From NCBI RefSeq assembly GCF_032854445.1, contig NC_088297.1, forward strand, positions 9,696,163 to 9,760,162: 64,000 bases of DNA, given 5' to 3'. Both the position numbers and the translations under genes were made by a program. Shown one piece after another: positions 36,111 to 48,209 of this stretch. Source of the DNA: Liolophura sinensis (lineage: Eukaryota; Mollusca; Polyplacophora; Chitonida; Chitonidae). Position 1 is the first letter of the stretch. Each line of letters begins with the position of its first letter. The notes beneath the pieces were generated by a model, which made no database searches, was not told the origin of the DNA, and was given only the letters and a program-made list of their open reading frames with translations.

Positions 36111-37174
36111 ACCTCGGATATACCATGACATAAATTGTATCCACATGTCAATCACTAGGGCACAGCTCGTGTGGGGGCTCAAGTGGTATCATCTGAGCTC
36201 TGGGGAGATCACTTTCTTTGTGCGAATTCCGCATTTTCGTAACACAAAGCTTACTTTATTTTTTAACAGCGAGGAAAATTTGCTGGATCCATACTTCAAT
36301 GAACTGGCTCATTCTCAAAATTTCCTCAAAATTTGTTACTAACTTTTTCAGTTTTAATTTTGTTGACAAACATACAGACAGAGACGGACAAACGCCGGCA
36401 AAATATAAGCTTGGGTGGAGAATTTACTGTTATCGGTCCTGTTACTGGGTTCATATTTGATGTGAATATCACAAAACAAAACAAAGGTAATAAATAAATG
36501 ACTCCAACAATTAAACTTACTTAGTAGGTCTTTTGGTGTACATGGAGCGGTAGTCCGTTTTCTAAACCACACAGAAAATTGTGACTTTTGTAACATTGTT
36601 CCAGTTGGCAAAACGAAAGATCGGAGTGATCTTTCGTGTCTCTGTCGCACACGGTGGCTTTAATAGGAAGAGTGACTCCGGTAAAACGCTTCCTTGATCC
36701 GCGGTATAAGATTGCACAGTCATTTTAAAAAAAACACACTTAAAACACTCGCGCGTGACTGTGTTCCATGTGGTTGGCTGTTAAAAGGCGGGTTATCGAT
36801 TTGATCCATAAGTAAATTTGTTTGCTTTTGAACATGCGTTGAAGTAACTTGAGATATATCTAAATAAAAATGTGTAATTGTGTATAATGCTGACACGGAT
36901 CGTTACCTTTTAGTACGATGGCCTATTGTGTTTTTTATGTGTGTTTTTTTTTTCAATTTTTTTTTAATGTTTTTTGTTTTTTCCCTGGTTTTGGATTTCA
37001 CCGCGGAGAACAAACTATGATCTTCGACCCACAACAAGGGTATAAAAGAAGAAGTGATTGTGATAACCATGGGAAATTATATTTTGCCTTACCGTCGAAC
37101 TCAAGAATTTTTCACTCATACGATGGTGGCCATTTTTATAGGTATAAGAAATGGGGATGGCAGGGATAAACTAC

Positions 37175-37395
37175 CGACAATTGCTGACCTAATTACATAG
37201 TTAAAATGCTAAGTCTCGATCTCGCTTATCGCCATGGTAGCACGTGAATACCATTTTCTTACCAACAGTGACCTAATTACAAAGTCAAAATGATGAATGT
37301 CGATCTCGCTTGTCGCCATGGTAGCACGTGGTTACTGTTTCTTTACCAACACTGACTAATCACAAAGTAAAAATGATAAATCTCCATATCCTTTG
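37175..37395. repeat. 84-bp VNTR, copy A (2-3 units)
   Basis: Units begin GACCTAATTACAAAGTCAAA and contain TCGCCATGGTAGCACGTG. Confidence 0.75.
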
Positions 37396-37859
37396 TCGCC
37401 ACGTGAGTACCATTTTGGTACAAACCATTACATAAGCATAACGTCAAAATATTTAATCTCTTACTGATGGTTTCGTGTGCTTTTATATGGAAGACTACAG
37501 TCGGAAGAAAATACCAAAAACAGGATTTCATAAGGTTTTTCTGTAAATGCGGGTTTTTACACATATAGCAGTTCTCTGTTCATTCGAATTTTGTCACTTC
37601 GATCAGTCCGTGGAACGTGGCCATTACGTAAGACAGTTACGATCAATGATGAAGAAGAGTATGATGTCAAAGGGATCGATTCCAGACTAACACGGTACTT
37701 ACTCAACAATCTAATCAATAAAAAATTGCGTATTCCGTTATCGATCTCGTGTCAGGCCGATTACTTCCTGTGTAATATACGAGACTCCATTATAGATCTA
37801 ATACATGATAATTTTAACAGAATGTATGTTGGCTGAGTGTTATATTCACCGTGGTGGTG

Positions 37860-37927
37860 TTTGTTGTGTAACCCGTCAAATAACTCGGTATGAAACAAGG
37901 CTCAGCCGTATCGGGTTACACAACAAA
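37860..37927. repeat. Perfect 15-bp inverted repeat (hairpin), copy A
   Basis: TTTGTTGTGTAACCC at 37860-37874 and its exact reverse complement at 37913-37927, loop 38 bp. Retained in copy B. Confidence 0.75.
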
Positions 37928-38615
37928 GACCATGGCGAAGGCGTTAAAGTCCATTCTACCACATAAAGGAGTAAAATGAAGCAAAAAAAAAAAAAAACCG
38001 CATATTTCATTCTGTCATTCTCTTTCACTCCCTCCGCAGAGACCATACATATTAGACCAATCAACAACAAGTCTAGGCCTTTGCAATGGGGTATCGTCAG
38101 ATCTTCCTCTTACAAAAGGTGGCACTAGTGACATAGAACTTGCATGTCATAAGTCTTGTTGTGCGACGCAAAACATGTTGTACGTTGCGGTTTCATCTGT
38201 GATGTATTTGGTCTGCCCACAGTGACGTCACCCTGTTGACGCGGCATTGGAATGTCCAGCGTCAGTCAAATGACGTATTAAGTTCCACTTCGGACTTCTG
38301 CCGGCGTGCTGCGTCACGCAGTACACAACGTTGTGTAATATGTATTCATTATGCCTCACTTAGTGTCAATAAGCTCCACGGAGGTCACATGAAAAGAGTT
38401 TAACACAAGCGTTGTTGTTGTCTCCCGAACTGTCACCGTGCTCCTTACTTTCGAAACAAATTAAACACCGTATATGATTCCGTTGATATGCATATATAAA
38501 TGCATATATAGATATACATGCATATATAGATATACATGCATATATCTAACTGTAAATGTTACACTTACACTGTGGGTGTCTGGTTGCTGTCAAGTTAGAT
38601 AGCAACCAGTATGAA

Positions 38616-38898
38616 TCCTACATAATTAAACCACAGCTGTAATATTCATTGTGTCGAATTACATACTTTATCAGTAACACTAGGGTATACAGTTTTAGTC
38701 AGGATTTACAGCGGTTACATGTACGGTATTTGGTTCGAGACGAACTGACAAGATTGAAATCAAATTTCGAAAAGCATCCCAATGAGATTTGCGTGCTTGG
38801 CATGCACATTTACGTGCTTGCCATGCTGATTTACGAGCTTGTCATGCAAAACGCCTATACTATATTGGTGTACTTTGGCGTTTATCTTGACACACTGT
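38616..38898. repeat. Direct repeat right of copy A, with internal 24-bp VNTR
   Basis: Second copy of 29898-30214 with about 3 internal units. Confidence 0.8.
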
Positions 38899-38940
38899 AA
38901 CCCGGTCGGAACTGACTTCAGTGGCATTTTGACCTGGATA

Positions 38941-39012
38941 GAGGGAAATGACGAAGATGTAACAACATTTGGTGTGAAGAGTTATATTGAACGCTGGGAG
39001 TGTCCCTTACAG
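38941..39012. repeat. 72-bp direct repeat, first copy
   Basis: GAGGGAAATGACGAAGATGT to CTTACAG. The second copy lies exactly 900 bp further on at 39841-39912, with 4 mismatches by eye. Confidence 0.8.
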
Positions 39013-39840
39013 CATAGTCAATTAAACAATGGTTGATGGCATGCAAATAAGTCTTGTGTAATACACAGTGGTTCCTATTTGACAATACGCTTAGAACACT
39101 AACAGTCTCGACTTTTACCAGTATTGCCACTACCTAATCCATTTATCGTCATGCTTCAAGACTAAATTATTCCTTTTAACATATGAATCCTTTGAATTTA
39201 GAAGTAAAACCAACAAACAGAATTTTGCGAATTCCAACATACAGAAAGATACAATATGAATTATCGTTTTACCAATAAGACTAACCAATTACTCCAAACA
39301 TAATTGCACACACAAAATAATACCCTGTAAAGCAATTCTCTCTTAACACTCAGGTTTCCACAGTAAAAATTTTCTATAGCAGTAATTAACCTCATCCTGT
39401 ATCATACACATCATCACTACAGATTGAACTGTACAGAAGAGTTATGTCCCCTGAACTGCACTTTTCAGTTTATGAAGTTACATTAACACCAGAAAATGCC
39501 ACTTCAAATCAATATCGGGCATTCTAGCAAGAATGACCAACAATGTCAACAAGGATGATTTCAAAATGAACTTAGAATAGAACCATTTCAATGACAAAAT
39601 CTCTCTTCCAGTGAAAATATTTACTGGACGGTCAATTATAACACTACGTTTTGGAAACGCTAACAGAACGAGACCTCTGTAACTTCCGTTCGCGCCGAAA
39701 ACTATAAAGCACTTTGACACCCTACTTATGTAATTTCTACATAACCTGCTTATCAACGCAGATAAGAGTTACAACACTAAAACATTATCTCTTTATGGAG
39801 AACTATAGCACAATTACTCTAAAGTTATCTCCCCTGGAGA

Positions 39841-39912
39841 GAGGGAAATGACGAAGATGTAACAACACTTGGTGTGAAGAGTTGTATTGAACGCTGGGAG
39901 TGTCTCTTACAG
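39841..39912. repeat. 72-bp direct repeat, second copy
   Basis: Partner of 38941-39012. Confidence 0.8.
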
Positions 39913-42353
39913 TAGTGAATTGTCAGTTGAGCTTGGGGGGGGGGGGGGGGGGGGGCCTCCGTGGCTCAGTTGGTTAGCGCGCGTGATGGCCCAGCAGTCT
40001 CTCACCAAGGCGGTCGCTGTGAGTCCAAGTCTGGCTTCCTATCCAGCTGTACGTGGGAAGGTCTGACAGCAACCTGTGGATGGTCGTGGGTTTCCCCCGG
40101 GCTGTGCCCGGTTTCCACCCACCATAATGCTGACCACCGTCGTATCAGTGAAATATTCTTGAGTGCGGCGTAAAACACCAATCAAATAAATAAATAAATG
40201 TCTGTATATTTATAGTGTTGCCTCACTGAAATGCCATTTTGCATATAAAAGACAACAGCATAAAGACTAAAACCCAGAGCTGCGACCACAGCGTTGAAGT
40301 TGGTAAATGGCCACAAGTAACATGTGAAATATGACCTCTATCAGTTTACCTCAGTCAAGGATCTATTCTAACTGATCACGTAAATGCGTGATAAGTAACA
40401 ATCTACATGTCCCCTATCATTACGCCTTCAACAGGATTGGCTACAAAAAAAGGCTCATTGATTTTAACATCATTTTTTAGAAGTCACTGGTTTAGAACCA
40501 GAAACCATAATGCTGGCCGCCGTCGTATGAGTGAAACTTTCTTGGGTGAAGAATACCAACCAAATAAATAGAGCGTCATAGCAATAGAGAGGTTGGTTTG
40601 TACACAGACATATTTACGCGAACGTTATGGCGTAAAGCCTCACGTTCATGACGCACTTAGATGATGTCAACAGAAACCTGGCCGTAATTAAGCGAAAACA
40701 TAATTGAGTACGGCGTTAAACCTGAATCAAATGAATAATCAAAGAAAATAATCAATTGACAGGTACCAGTCGCCAAAAATGTGTACGGCGCTCCCGCTGT
40801 GAGGAGTATGGAAGTTTGGTCGAAAGTGAAAGTTCATGAATTTCTCACTCAGGAGAATGGGAGTCGTTGAAACCTGGACACAACACTAAACAATAAAATT
40901 AAAAGCCGATAAAAAATGGACGGTATTATTATCACGTATGAGGACGTGCCGAATTTTTCACTACCTCAACGTTTGTACATGTAATATGAGGCGAGGTATC
41001 CAGAGAGTGAAATGAGCCTTGCGGACTGGCCCTGTGTTACAGAGGTCAATGTAGGGAAACAAACCTTGCTACCTAGACCTTTGCATATGGAATACAAGGC
41101 GAGGAGTCAGACAGCGAGATAAGCCTAGTTAACTAGCAATGAAAGATCTTCTATCGGCCTACGTGCTAACTCATTGCAACGGCGTAGCAGTTCACTGTAT
41201 GTCTACTTGTTGAACGTCTACATGCTTAGTGATAATCTTCATAATTAGTGCCAGGAGTTTTCATCTGGACAATGATCCTTTAAGCTGTTACAAGGATTCA
41301 TTAATGTTAGTAAAATCTAATTATGTTTCAACTGGGGCTGTAGTATAACATTAACACCCTGGTTTCAATCACTGGCCGTACGTGGTAAGGTCTGACAGCA
41401 GCCTGCGGATGGTCGTGGGTTTCCCTTGGGCCCTGCTCGCTTCCCTCGAACCATAATGCTGGCTGCGGTTGTGTAAGTGAAATAGTCTTGAGTACGGCGT
41501 GAAACATCAATTAAAAAATCAGTCAATCACTGGTTGAATATCTCAGTGTTATTGTATTGTTACAAATTATTAATCTATTACTCGGCGATTTTATGCTGTT
41601 GTAAATACTTACTTACGGTAAATAACTATTTTACTTGTTGAATGGTAAACAGATTTAGGTCGAGCAAATCCAGTTCATGCTGACGTTGAAGGCCTGTCAC
41701 CAACCTGCGGATGGCAATACATGTCTGCTCGCTTTCCTGGCATTATAGTGCTGGTCGATGCCGTACTTGTAAAGTATTCTTAAGTACTGCGTAAAGCCCC
41801 ACCTAAATAAATAAATAAATTATCATTATTTGATGACATTAAATCGATGCCTTCAAATATAGTTTTGTATAGCCTGAACTCAAGCTAAAAGTTTGCAACG
41901 TTGAAGACAAGCTGTTCATTTGGGCTTGAACCAAGGGTCTTTTAATAACGTTACATAACCAACTCATGAAATCAATCATCGCTTATGAAAATTTGATAAC
42001 AAAGATTGATTTTGTCAAGTTTGTCAACTTTAATCTGAAAGATATACAGCCTCTATCTTTGGCGTGGTACAGTACCATACCACCACATGCAGTTTGCTCT
42101 TTTCTAAACAACATATCAAAATATCAAAGCTAGCATGACCACCATTTTTTGAGCTGTGGTTGCTGGAAGTCATAGAATTTTGTTACCTTCGTAAACTTCT
42201 TGGGAAGTAACACTGGTAAAAAGTTTTCAGTTCTATCAGAAACAGACAAAATTCTGATATATTTTGACTAGGTGCAAACTACTAGTGCAAAAATTTATAC
42301 GCCTAGTGCATCAACAACCTAAACTGTTTGTATGGCAGTATTACCCAATCAGC
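39913..42353. other. Spacer between the duplications, SINE fragments only
   Basis: Besides SINE-A pieces I see no gene or structured element. Confidence 0.55.
39956..40199 (+). repeat. SINE-A copy next to a G-run
   Basis: Head CCTCCGTGGCTCAGTTGG, tail GTAAAACACCAATCAAATAA. A run of about 21 G precedes it (39935-39955). Fragments of the same family lie at 40500-40570, 41340-41520, 41680-41815 and 44850-45010. Confidence 0.88.
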
Positions 42354-42700
42354 GCTCCTTCATTCTTCAGTCCGGAGACAAGTCTTGAACCCAGTTGCCT
42401 GAATTGTGCATGTGTAACCTTACACCCACGTAAGGATACACGAAGTGTTGATCCCGTAGCTCATATTCGCGGTGCATTGATGACAAAATGTGGTCGACGA
42501 TTCGCACGTGGCCGTTTCTAAATGTAGGCCTATGTTTGTATGCTTGGGGTTTAACGTCGCACTTCATAACTCTTCAGCCTTACAACGAGGAGTCATTAGG
42601 TGTGTCTATATATACTATGTCTTCTTGTGGCAGGGTGGCAGGGCGAGTTCGTGCCGCCAAGGTGCTGCGCCACTGAAGTATTGGCCAAAGACCCCAGACG
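42354..42700 (-). repeat. SINE-B fragment plus shared flank
   Basis: The stretch from 42354 (GCTCCTTCATTCTTCAGTCC) into the SINE-B tail repeats 30330-30600, including the non-SINE flank GTTGATCCCGTAGCTCATAT. Confidence 0.7.
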
Positions 42701-43039
42701 CTCTGACCATTAAACTCCAATTCTATTACCCCTCGATTCCTTTTTATTACATACAACGCACTGCTTGGCTCTATGCCAAGTGCACATTATCTGAGTCGTT
42801 AGATATTCCCCATCACGAGACAGAAGCGTTTCACTTCTGAACAGGTCTATTGTAGTTCTATGGGTGGATAGAGGTTGTTGTTTACATTGAATAAAGCAGA
42901 CGACAAATATAAACAAAGTTTTTCTGTCGGAGCAAACATTTATTTTAAAGAAGAAAAGTACAGATAATTTAAAGCCCATGGGGCCGTTTGAACGCTACAC
43001 AATAAGAGATAATAATGGTTTCACGAAAAGTTTTTTTTT

Positions 43040-43208
43040 TTACATACGGACCTGATAATTCTTTCGGCGAGTCCTTCTTTCAGCGGACTCTCATAAACGT
43101 CCCAGTTGACCACAAACCATGGTATGACAATCAGCCAATGGGTCTCAAAACGATCGGATCCATGATATTTCCCGCGATGCAAAACTTAGCCGCCGGTACA
43201 CGAATCAG
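43040..43208 (+). pseudogene. Tyrosine recombinase (Crypton/DUF3504-like), part 1, split by Harbinger
   Basis: Encodes FGESFFQRTLINVP and then WYDNQPMGLKTIGSM, matching the region before the HxxR box in the abundant animal Crypton-type/DUF3504 tyrosine recombinases. The upstream catalytic arginine region is not recognisable: a T-run and unrelated sequence precede it, so it is 5'-truncated. A small frame change occurs near 43190. The remainder lies after the Harbinger element at 48210. Identification rests on family pattern memory. Confidence 0.6.
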
Positions 43209-44127
43209 GGGCCAATTTCATAAAGCTGCGTACATATACGGAATAAAATTACCGTACGGAAAATTTACGCAAGTGCATTTGCCAAGTCAACGCCAATTTC
43301 ATAAACCTCTCCGTAAAAATTAGCGTAAATTTCTCCGTACTTTTCTCCGTAAAAGCAGGTCCATTTTTGGATGTCGTTATGGATAGACGTGTTACGACAA
43401 TCAGAAATGAGTCAGTGCTCATGCAGGCGGGTAGATCCCGCCGCTGCTTGTGCAAGGTGCTTGTATGCCAGAGGTACGCCGGCTTAATTTCATTGTCACC
43501 TGTTGGGATATTCATTTCAAATCATTACTTTTGTACTTTCAGTTTACAGCCCAGCTGGTTTTGATGAAGATTAATGTGATAGCGCTGGAAGTTCAGTGAG
43601 TTTTTGTAGTGCAGCTGATAGATAACATACTCGGGTGTGACGTCAGGCGGGAAGAAAATGGCGGTCCGAAGTTGACAACACAAATTGATGACCAAGAGGT
43701 TAGAAATACTCAGATATGGAGGAGTATAAGGTATTATTTACAACTGGATTAGGTAAAACAGATCGTTGAGGTAAGTTACTGCTTGTATCCGTTTATTTTA
43801 TGAACTGACACATGTTTATTTCCTCAGGGTACACCGGTTACGCAAGACTTCAGATGGAAAACGAAAAGGTTTTCAAGGAGTCGTGCAATGACATATCAGA
43901 TTTTATCTTTATGCTTGCCCTCTGCTTGTTAACCGTGCAAATATTCTACTCTACAAATACCACCGTACCGCATAGTGTTTAGTTGATGTGGTTTCATTTT
44001 TTTGGGGGGGGGGACAAGAAATTGCTTTACATTGCCTTGTGACATGATAATAAATCAGCTGATTAACTGGTTGCTATGAATTATGGGAAATTGACATTGA
44101 CAGCTGTCGTTTGTTACTTCAATCATC

Positions 44128-45331
44128 ATGGCATCGAATATTGTAAAGAAGGCAAAGAAGCCTAACTGGGAGTCCAGGGCGACCAAGGCCTTGGTCATGG
44201 CCCTTGAGGATCATGACCACGTTATTAGGGCAAAGTTTGGTAAACATGTGACCAAATCTGAGAAGAACAGGGCTTGGAATGAGATATACCAAAGGTACCT
44301 TAAGCCCAAATATTAATGCTGCAATGGGCTGTTTCAGTGTTTTGAAGTTCCCCTAGCTTAATCTGTGTTCACTCAGAATCTTCAAACATATCAGTACCTT
44401 GGTGCTGCCATTCCTAATTTTGAGCTAAAAATGGATTTATGAGGGCAAAAATAGGCTGAAAAAAAGGGAGTAAATAATTATGATATCACATTCTTAGTGT
44501 GCTTTGGAATTGAAAAGGATTGTCTGTCCTCTTGTGTCCTTTTAAACTGAAGGCTACTCACATCCACACAGGGTCATGTGAAAACAACATTAAAATTAAA
44601 ATAAACCCGATAAATTCTAAGAGATGCAAGATTGTTTTAAAAATGTTGTTTTTACACCTGGCATGGTATTTCCTGCCCTGGCAGAAGTAAAAACTCTCTA
44701 CAATACATGTCTGTTATTATTTCTAAACTAAGAACTTCTGATATCGATGTTTTGGTTAAGTGAATTGATAAATCAGGATTCACCTTTGGAAACTGTGTTT
44801 TCATTTTAATTCACATACTTATATCTTCATAGTACATATGTGAATACGGCTTCCTCTCTGGCTGCCCTTGCAAAGGTCTGCCAGCATCCTGTTTATGGTC
44901 ATGGGTTTCCCCTGGGCTAAGCCTGGCTTCCTCCCACTTTAACGCTGGTTGCCATCGTATGGGGGTAATATCCTTGAGTACCGTTTAAAACAGCAATCAA
45001 ACAAATAAATAAATGAACATTTGTGAATATTATTTCAGTTTGTCCCTTTCTTTGATTTACCTAGTTTTGGTGACAAGTACAATCAAATCTGGATATTATG
45101 TTTCTATTTAGAATGCATTGTGCAATATTATTGTTTCATAGAGTGAACAGTGTGGCGAAAGTTGAGAGGACAGTGGAGGAAATCAAGAAAAAATGGAGCG
45201 ACCTGTCAAGTCAGGTTAAGCGCAAAGAGGCTAGGAGGAGGGCAGATGCCAGAAAGACTGGAGGAGGGGCTCCCATGGAGGAGCCATCTGATACGGAATT
45301 AAATTTGATCCAAAATAATTTATATTTTTAG
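44128..45331 (+). CDS. Myb/SANT-like DNA-binding protein of the Harbinger element
   Basis: Two exons: 44128-44294 and 45142-45331, GT-AG, phase 2, 118 residues as modelled. The N-terminal region has the tryptophan/charged pattern of a Myb/SANT-like fold (PNWESR, ALVMALEDH, NRAWNEIYQR). Exon 2 continues with VERTVEEIKKKWSDLSSQVKRK, the third-helix region of this family. Harbinger elements typically encode such a second protein, which helps the transposase reach the nucleus and bind the ends. It converges with the transposase gene inside the same pair of inverted repeats. The C-terminus at 45331 may be incomplete if a further exon exists. Confidence 0.75.
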
Positions 45332-45978
45332 AGACAAATGAATGTCATAAAATATTATTTTTGTACTAAGACGTCTATATATGTACTGTATGTGTGCACT
45401 TTCATGCTACATGCACACTGATGGCTAACAGGGATATTAAAAGTCTGCTGCCTGACAATGTTTGACATTCTGATTATGTAACATGTCTTCTTTATTCTCT
45501 GCGATGTATAGTATTGTGACAAAATGCTAAAGTGCAAAATGATACATACTTGAAGGTGAGAAGATGAAAACTGGTGAGTGCAAAGGCTATATGTGCATTA
45601 TATGTGTATTAGACAGTATGAGCTGTTCTGGACTATCGGTACAAACTCTGCAGTATCCTGCAACTGCTGTACACTGATACAAAAGCTGAAAATTGTGTAT
45701 GAAACAGCTTGAAACCCTTAAAACTGCACGCAGTTCTAGTTCATATATAAGACTAACAATGGTGTTAGGGCACTTTCTTGGTACGTTTAGCCCTCAGCAT
45801 AAGGCTGTGAATAAGAACTGGTCAGCCAGGTGTTTGTGTAATCTAACTATGTAGGACATCATGCTTAGTAACTTCGACATGGCTTTCCAGTCAGGCTGCA
45901 GCTCTGTCGTGGGCGGAGTTTTAGGTGAAATACTATATTTATCTAAACAGCAAAAATTCCAACTTGTAGTACAGGTTA

Positions 45979-48021
45979 CTAGCTAAATCTGAACCTAACA
46001 AGTTCATCTCTGGCTCGTGCCCCATCTGCAAGCAGGGTAACACCTGTGGTGTGGTCATCATCATCATCCCCTTCTTCCGCATCGTCCGGCTCTATCTCGG
46101 GGTTAGGTAGCTGGTTGTTGATGCACAGGTTGTGTAGCTTAAAGACAGCTACAACAACCTGTGCACTCACTTCTGGCGAATGCATCAGGAACCCGCCAGA
46201 TTTGTGGTGAATACATCTGAATGACAGATAGATGGAGTACCTCTCAAAATTTAATGAAACGGTCAGGGAAATGAAAAGTACTCTCGAAACTAATGAATGG
46301 CCAATTTCAATATATATATAGCAGGAAGTTTTATAATGGTGGTTTATTTATTTGATTAAAGTGCTTTGTGTCATTTATGACAGGTTTACTCTTGCATGCT
46401 GAAAACGGGAGTGCACAGTGTAAACCAGTGGAACCATGGCTGAACCAACATAAAGATTAATGGTGTTAAAGACGATCCATTGTGTAGACTCATATATATA
46501 TATATGTAAGAAATGTGTTATGGGTAGAAGCTTTATATAATCTGTGAAAATCATGATAAAGCAGACGTTATTCGTACCTAAACCTCGACTTAGCTACTCC
46601 AAAAGCCCTCTCAATTGTACACCTTGTAGTTTTGTGGCTCTTGTTGTACTTGGCCTGTGCATCATTATGTGTCTGTATGAAGGGTACCATTAACCATGGT
46701 TTCAGAGGATAACCACTGTCCCCAAGGATAATGGTACCATCAAAATCACCATTCTGGTACTTCTTCCAAATGCCGCTTTGCTTCAATATGAAACTGTCAT
46801 GTGCTGACCCTGGATACCTAGATACTACACTGGTGAATCTGCAGGAAATAACAAGAAAACATGCTGGGCCACAATCAATTTTAATCGGGAGATTAAAATT
46901 GATTTTGATCAGGAGATTAAAATTGATTGTGGCCCTGAGAATACCGTTATCCCATGCATGCTATTAACCTATGCAAAACGTACGCACGAACCAAACTAGT
47001 TTTCGAACTTGAAAGGCTATGAGGTGCTACAAAATGTATCTGTACTAATTTGATCAAAACTGGACAGTGTGTGAAACAGTTAATTGTAGCCCTAAAACCA
47101 TCCACCACTTAGAATATAGGAAATCACTAAATATGTTGAAATTCAGCATGCACAACAGCTTTTCTGTAATCAATCCACTTAATATTTAAAAAAAATGATG
47201 CTGCACACAAAAATTTATCAAATTGGGACAGACAGTATGACGTCACACAACATTTGTAATAATTAAAGGTTTTAAAATTTAAAAACTTAATATCTCCCGA
47301 ATGATTCAATACTGCTTTGTACAAGAAAAGGCTCAATAGTCTAATAACTATGTGATTTATGCAGGTGTTCGCTCTGGGATAGCCTTTAAAGTTATTCCCC
47401 TTGAAATTTTGACCTAGTTGTAGAAGGCGTTGATGTCGGCGAATGACCTAATACCCACCTAAGTCTCGCATCTGTTGTGGCCTGCACGTTGAGTGAATGG
47501 TAGTTTTTGCGACACACAAACACATGTTCATCTTTTGTTGGGGACTTTATGGCAATCTGCGTGCCATCTATGCAGCTGACTACGTGTGGGAAATTTGCAA
47601 TCTCGTAGAAGGCCTGCTGGGCCTCTGCAATTTCCCTCGGATTTGAGGGAAATGAAATTGAAAGGGGATATGTATTTAAATTAACGATGGCGGTAGTGAC
47701 ACTTCTGACTATTCTGGACGTGCTTGGAACACTTATCCCATGAAGATCGCTCACTAAACTTTGGAAAGACCCTGAGGCATAGTATCTCAGAGCTGTGAGG
47801 ACTTGCAGGACGACAGGAATTGCATGGTTCCGATTAGTAGGTCTCTCCAAAGCCGGTGTTAAGAAGTCCACAACTTGCAAAATTGACCGCCTGTCAAGTC
47901 TATACCGAGCGACGACATCGCCGTCATTTAAAACATCCAGAGGGTGAGTACGATCACGAAAAACACGCTCTCTTCGAATGGTTCGTCTTTCAGCGAGGCC
48001 GGCCAAGAGAACATTCGCCAT
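45979..48021 (-). CDS. PIF/Harbinger DDE transposase (HARBI1-like), 3 exons
   Basis: Exons 48021-47459, 46838-46578 and 46216-45979 join in phase to 1062 nt (353 residues; HARBI1 is about 350). No stop or frameshift was seen. DDE triad candidates: D in CIDGTQIAIKSP (exon 1), D in PGSAHDSF (exon 2) and E in CTIERAFG (exon 2). GDSGYPLKPW and FKLHNLC are family landmarks, and the N-terminal third has the helix-turn-helix-like LDRRSILQVVDFL. An acidic run (EEGDDDDD) lies near the C-terminus. With intact inverted repeats and an intact partner gene, this looks like an autonomous, possibly recently active element. Confidence 0.9.
46866..46935. repeat. Palindromic mini-element in the transposase intron
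   Basis: Two perfect 21-bp inverted arms (46866-46886 beginning GGGCCACAATC, and 46915-46935) enclose 28 bp that repeats part of the arm. It lies within intron 1 of the Harbinger transposase. Confidence 0.7.
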
Positions 48022-48209
48022 GTTGAATTTACGCCAAAACGCACGTTTATTAGGCTTTACGGTAGCCCAGAAGGTGCCGTATTTTTACACGGAAATTTAC
48101 GCATAGTGGATACGTAAGAATTTTTATGAAAACGGACGCTGGTGTAAATTTTTCCGTACGCAAAATTTACACCGTAAATTTTGCGTACGCAGCTTTATGA
48201 AATTGGCCC

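Larger units (their letters stand above)
30990..38300. repeat. Segmental duplication, copy A
   Basis: Colinear with 49985-60950 in direct orientation: flank with CCTCAACCGGAGACAC, fucosyltransferase, minus-strand SINE, 40-bp array, the TTAGTAGGTCTTTTGGTGTA-type block, 84-bp VNTR, and hairpin block. Copy A has a local extra duplication (about 31500-31720 repeated at 31845-32150) and a longer 40-bp array, and lacks the hAT element and a segment of about 270 bp present in B at about 54918-55188. Confidence 0.88.
43209..48209. mobile_element. Autonomous PIF/Harbinger transposon, 5.0 kb
   Basis: Perfect 25-bp terminal inverted repeats begin GGGCCAATTTCATAAAGC at 43209 and end at 48209 on the opposite strand. 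CAG flanks both sides (43206-43208 and 48210-48212), fitting the 3-bp CWG/TWA target duplication known for Harbinger elements. Sub-terminal regions are rich in CCGTAAATTT-like repeats. It encodes the Myb-like protein (+) and the transposase (-). Removing element plus one CAG rejoins two halves of a tyrosine-recombinase sequence. Confidence 0.92.
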
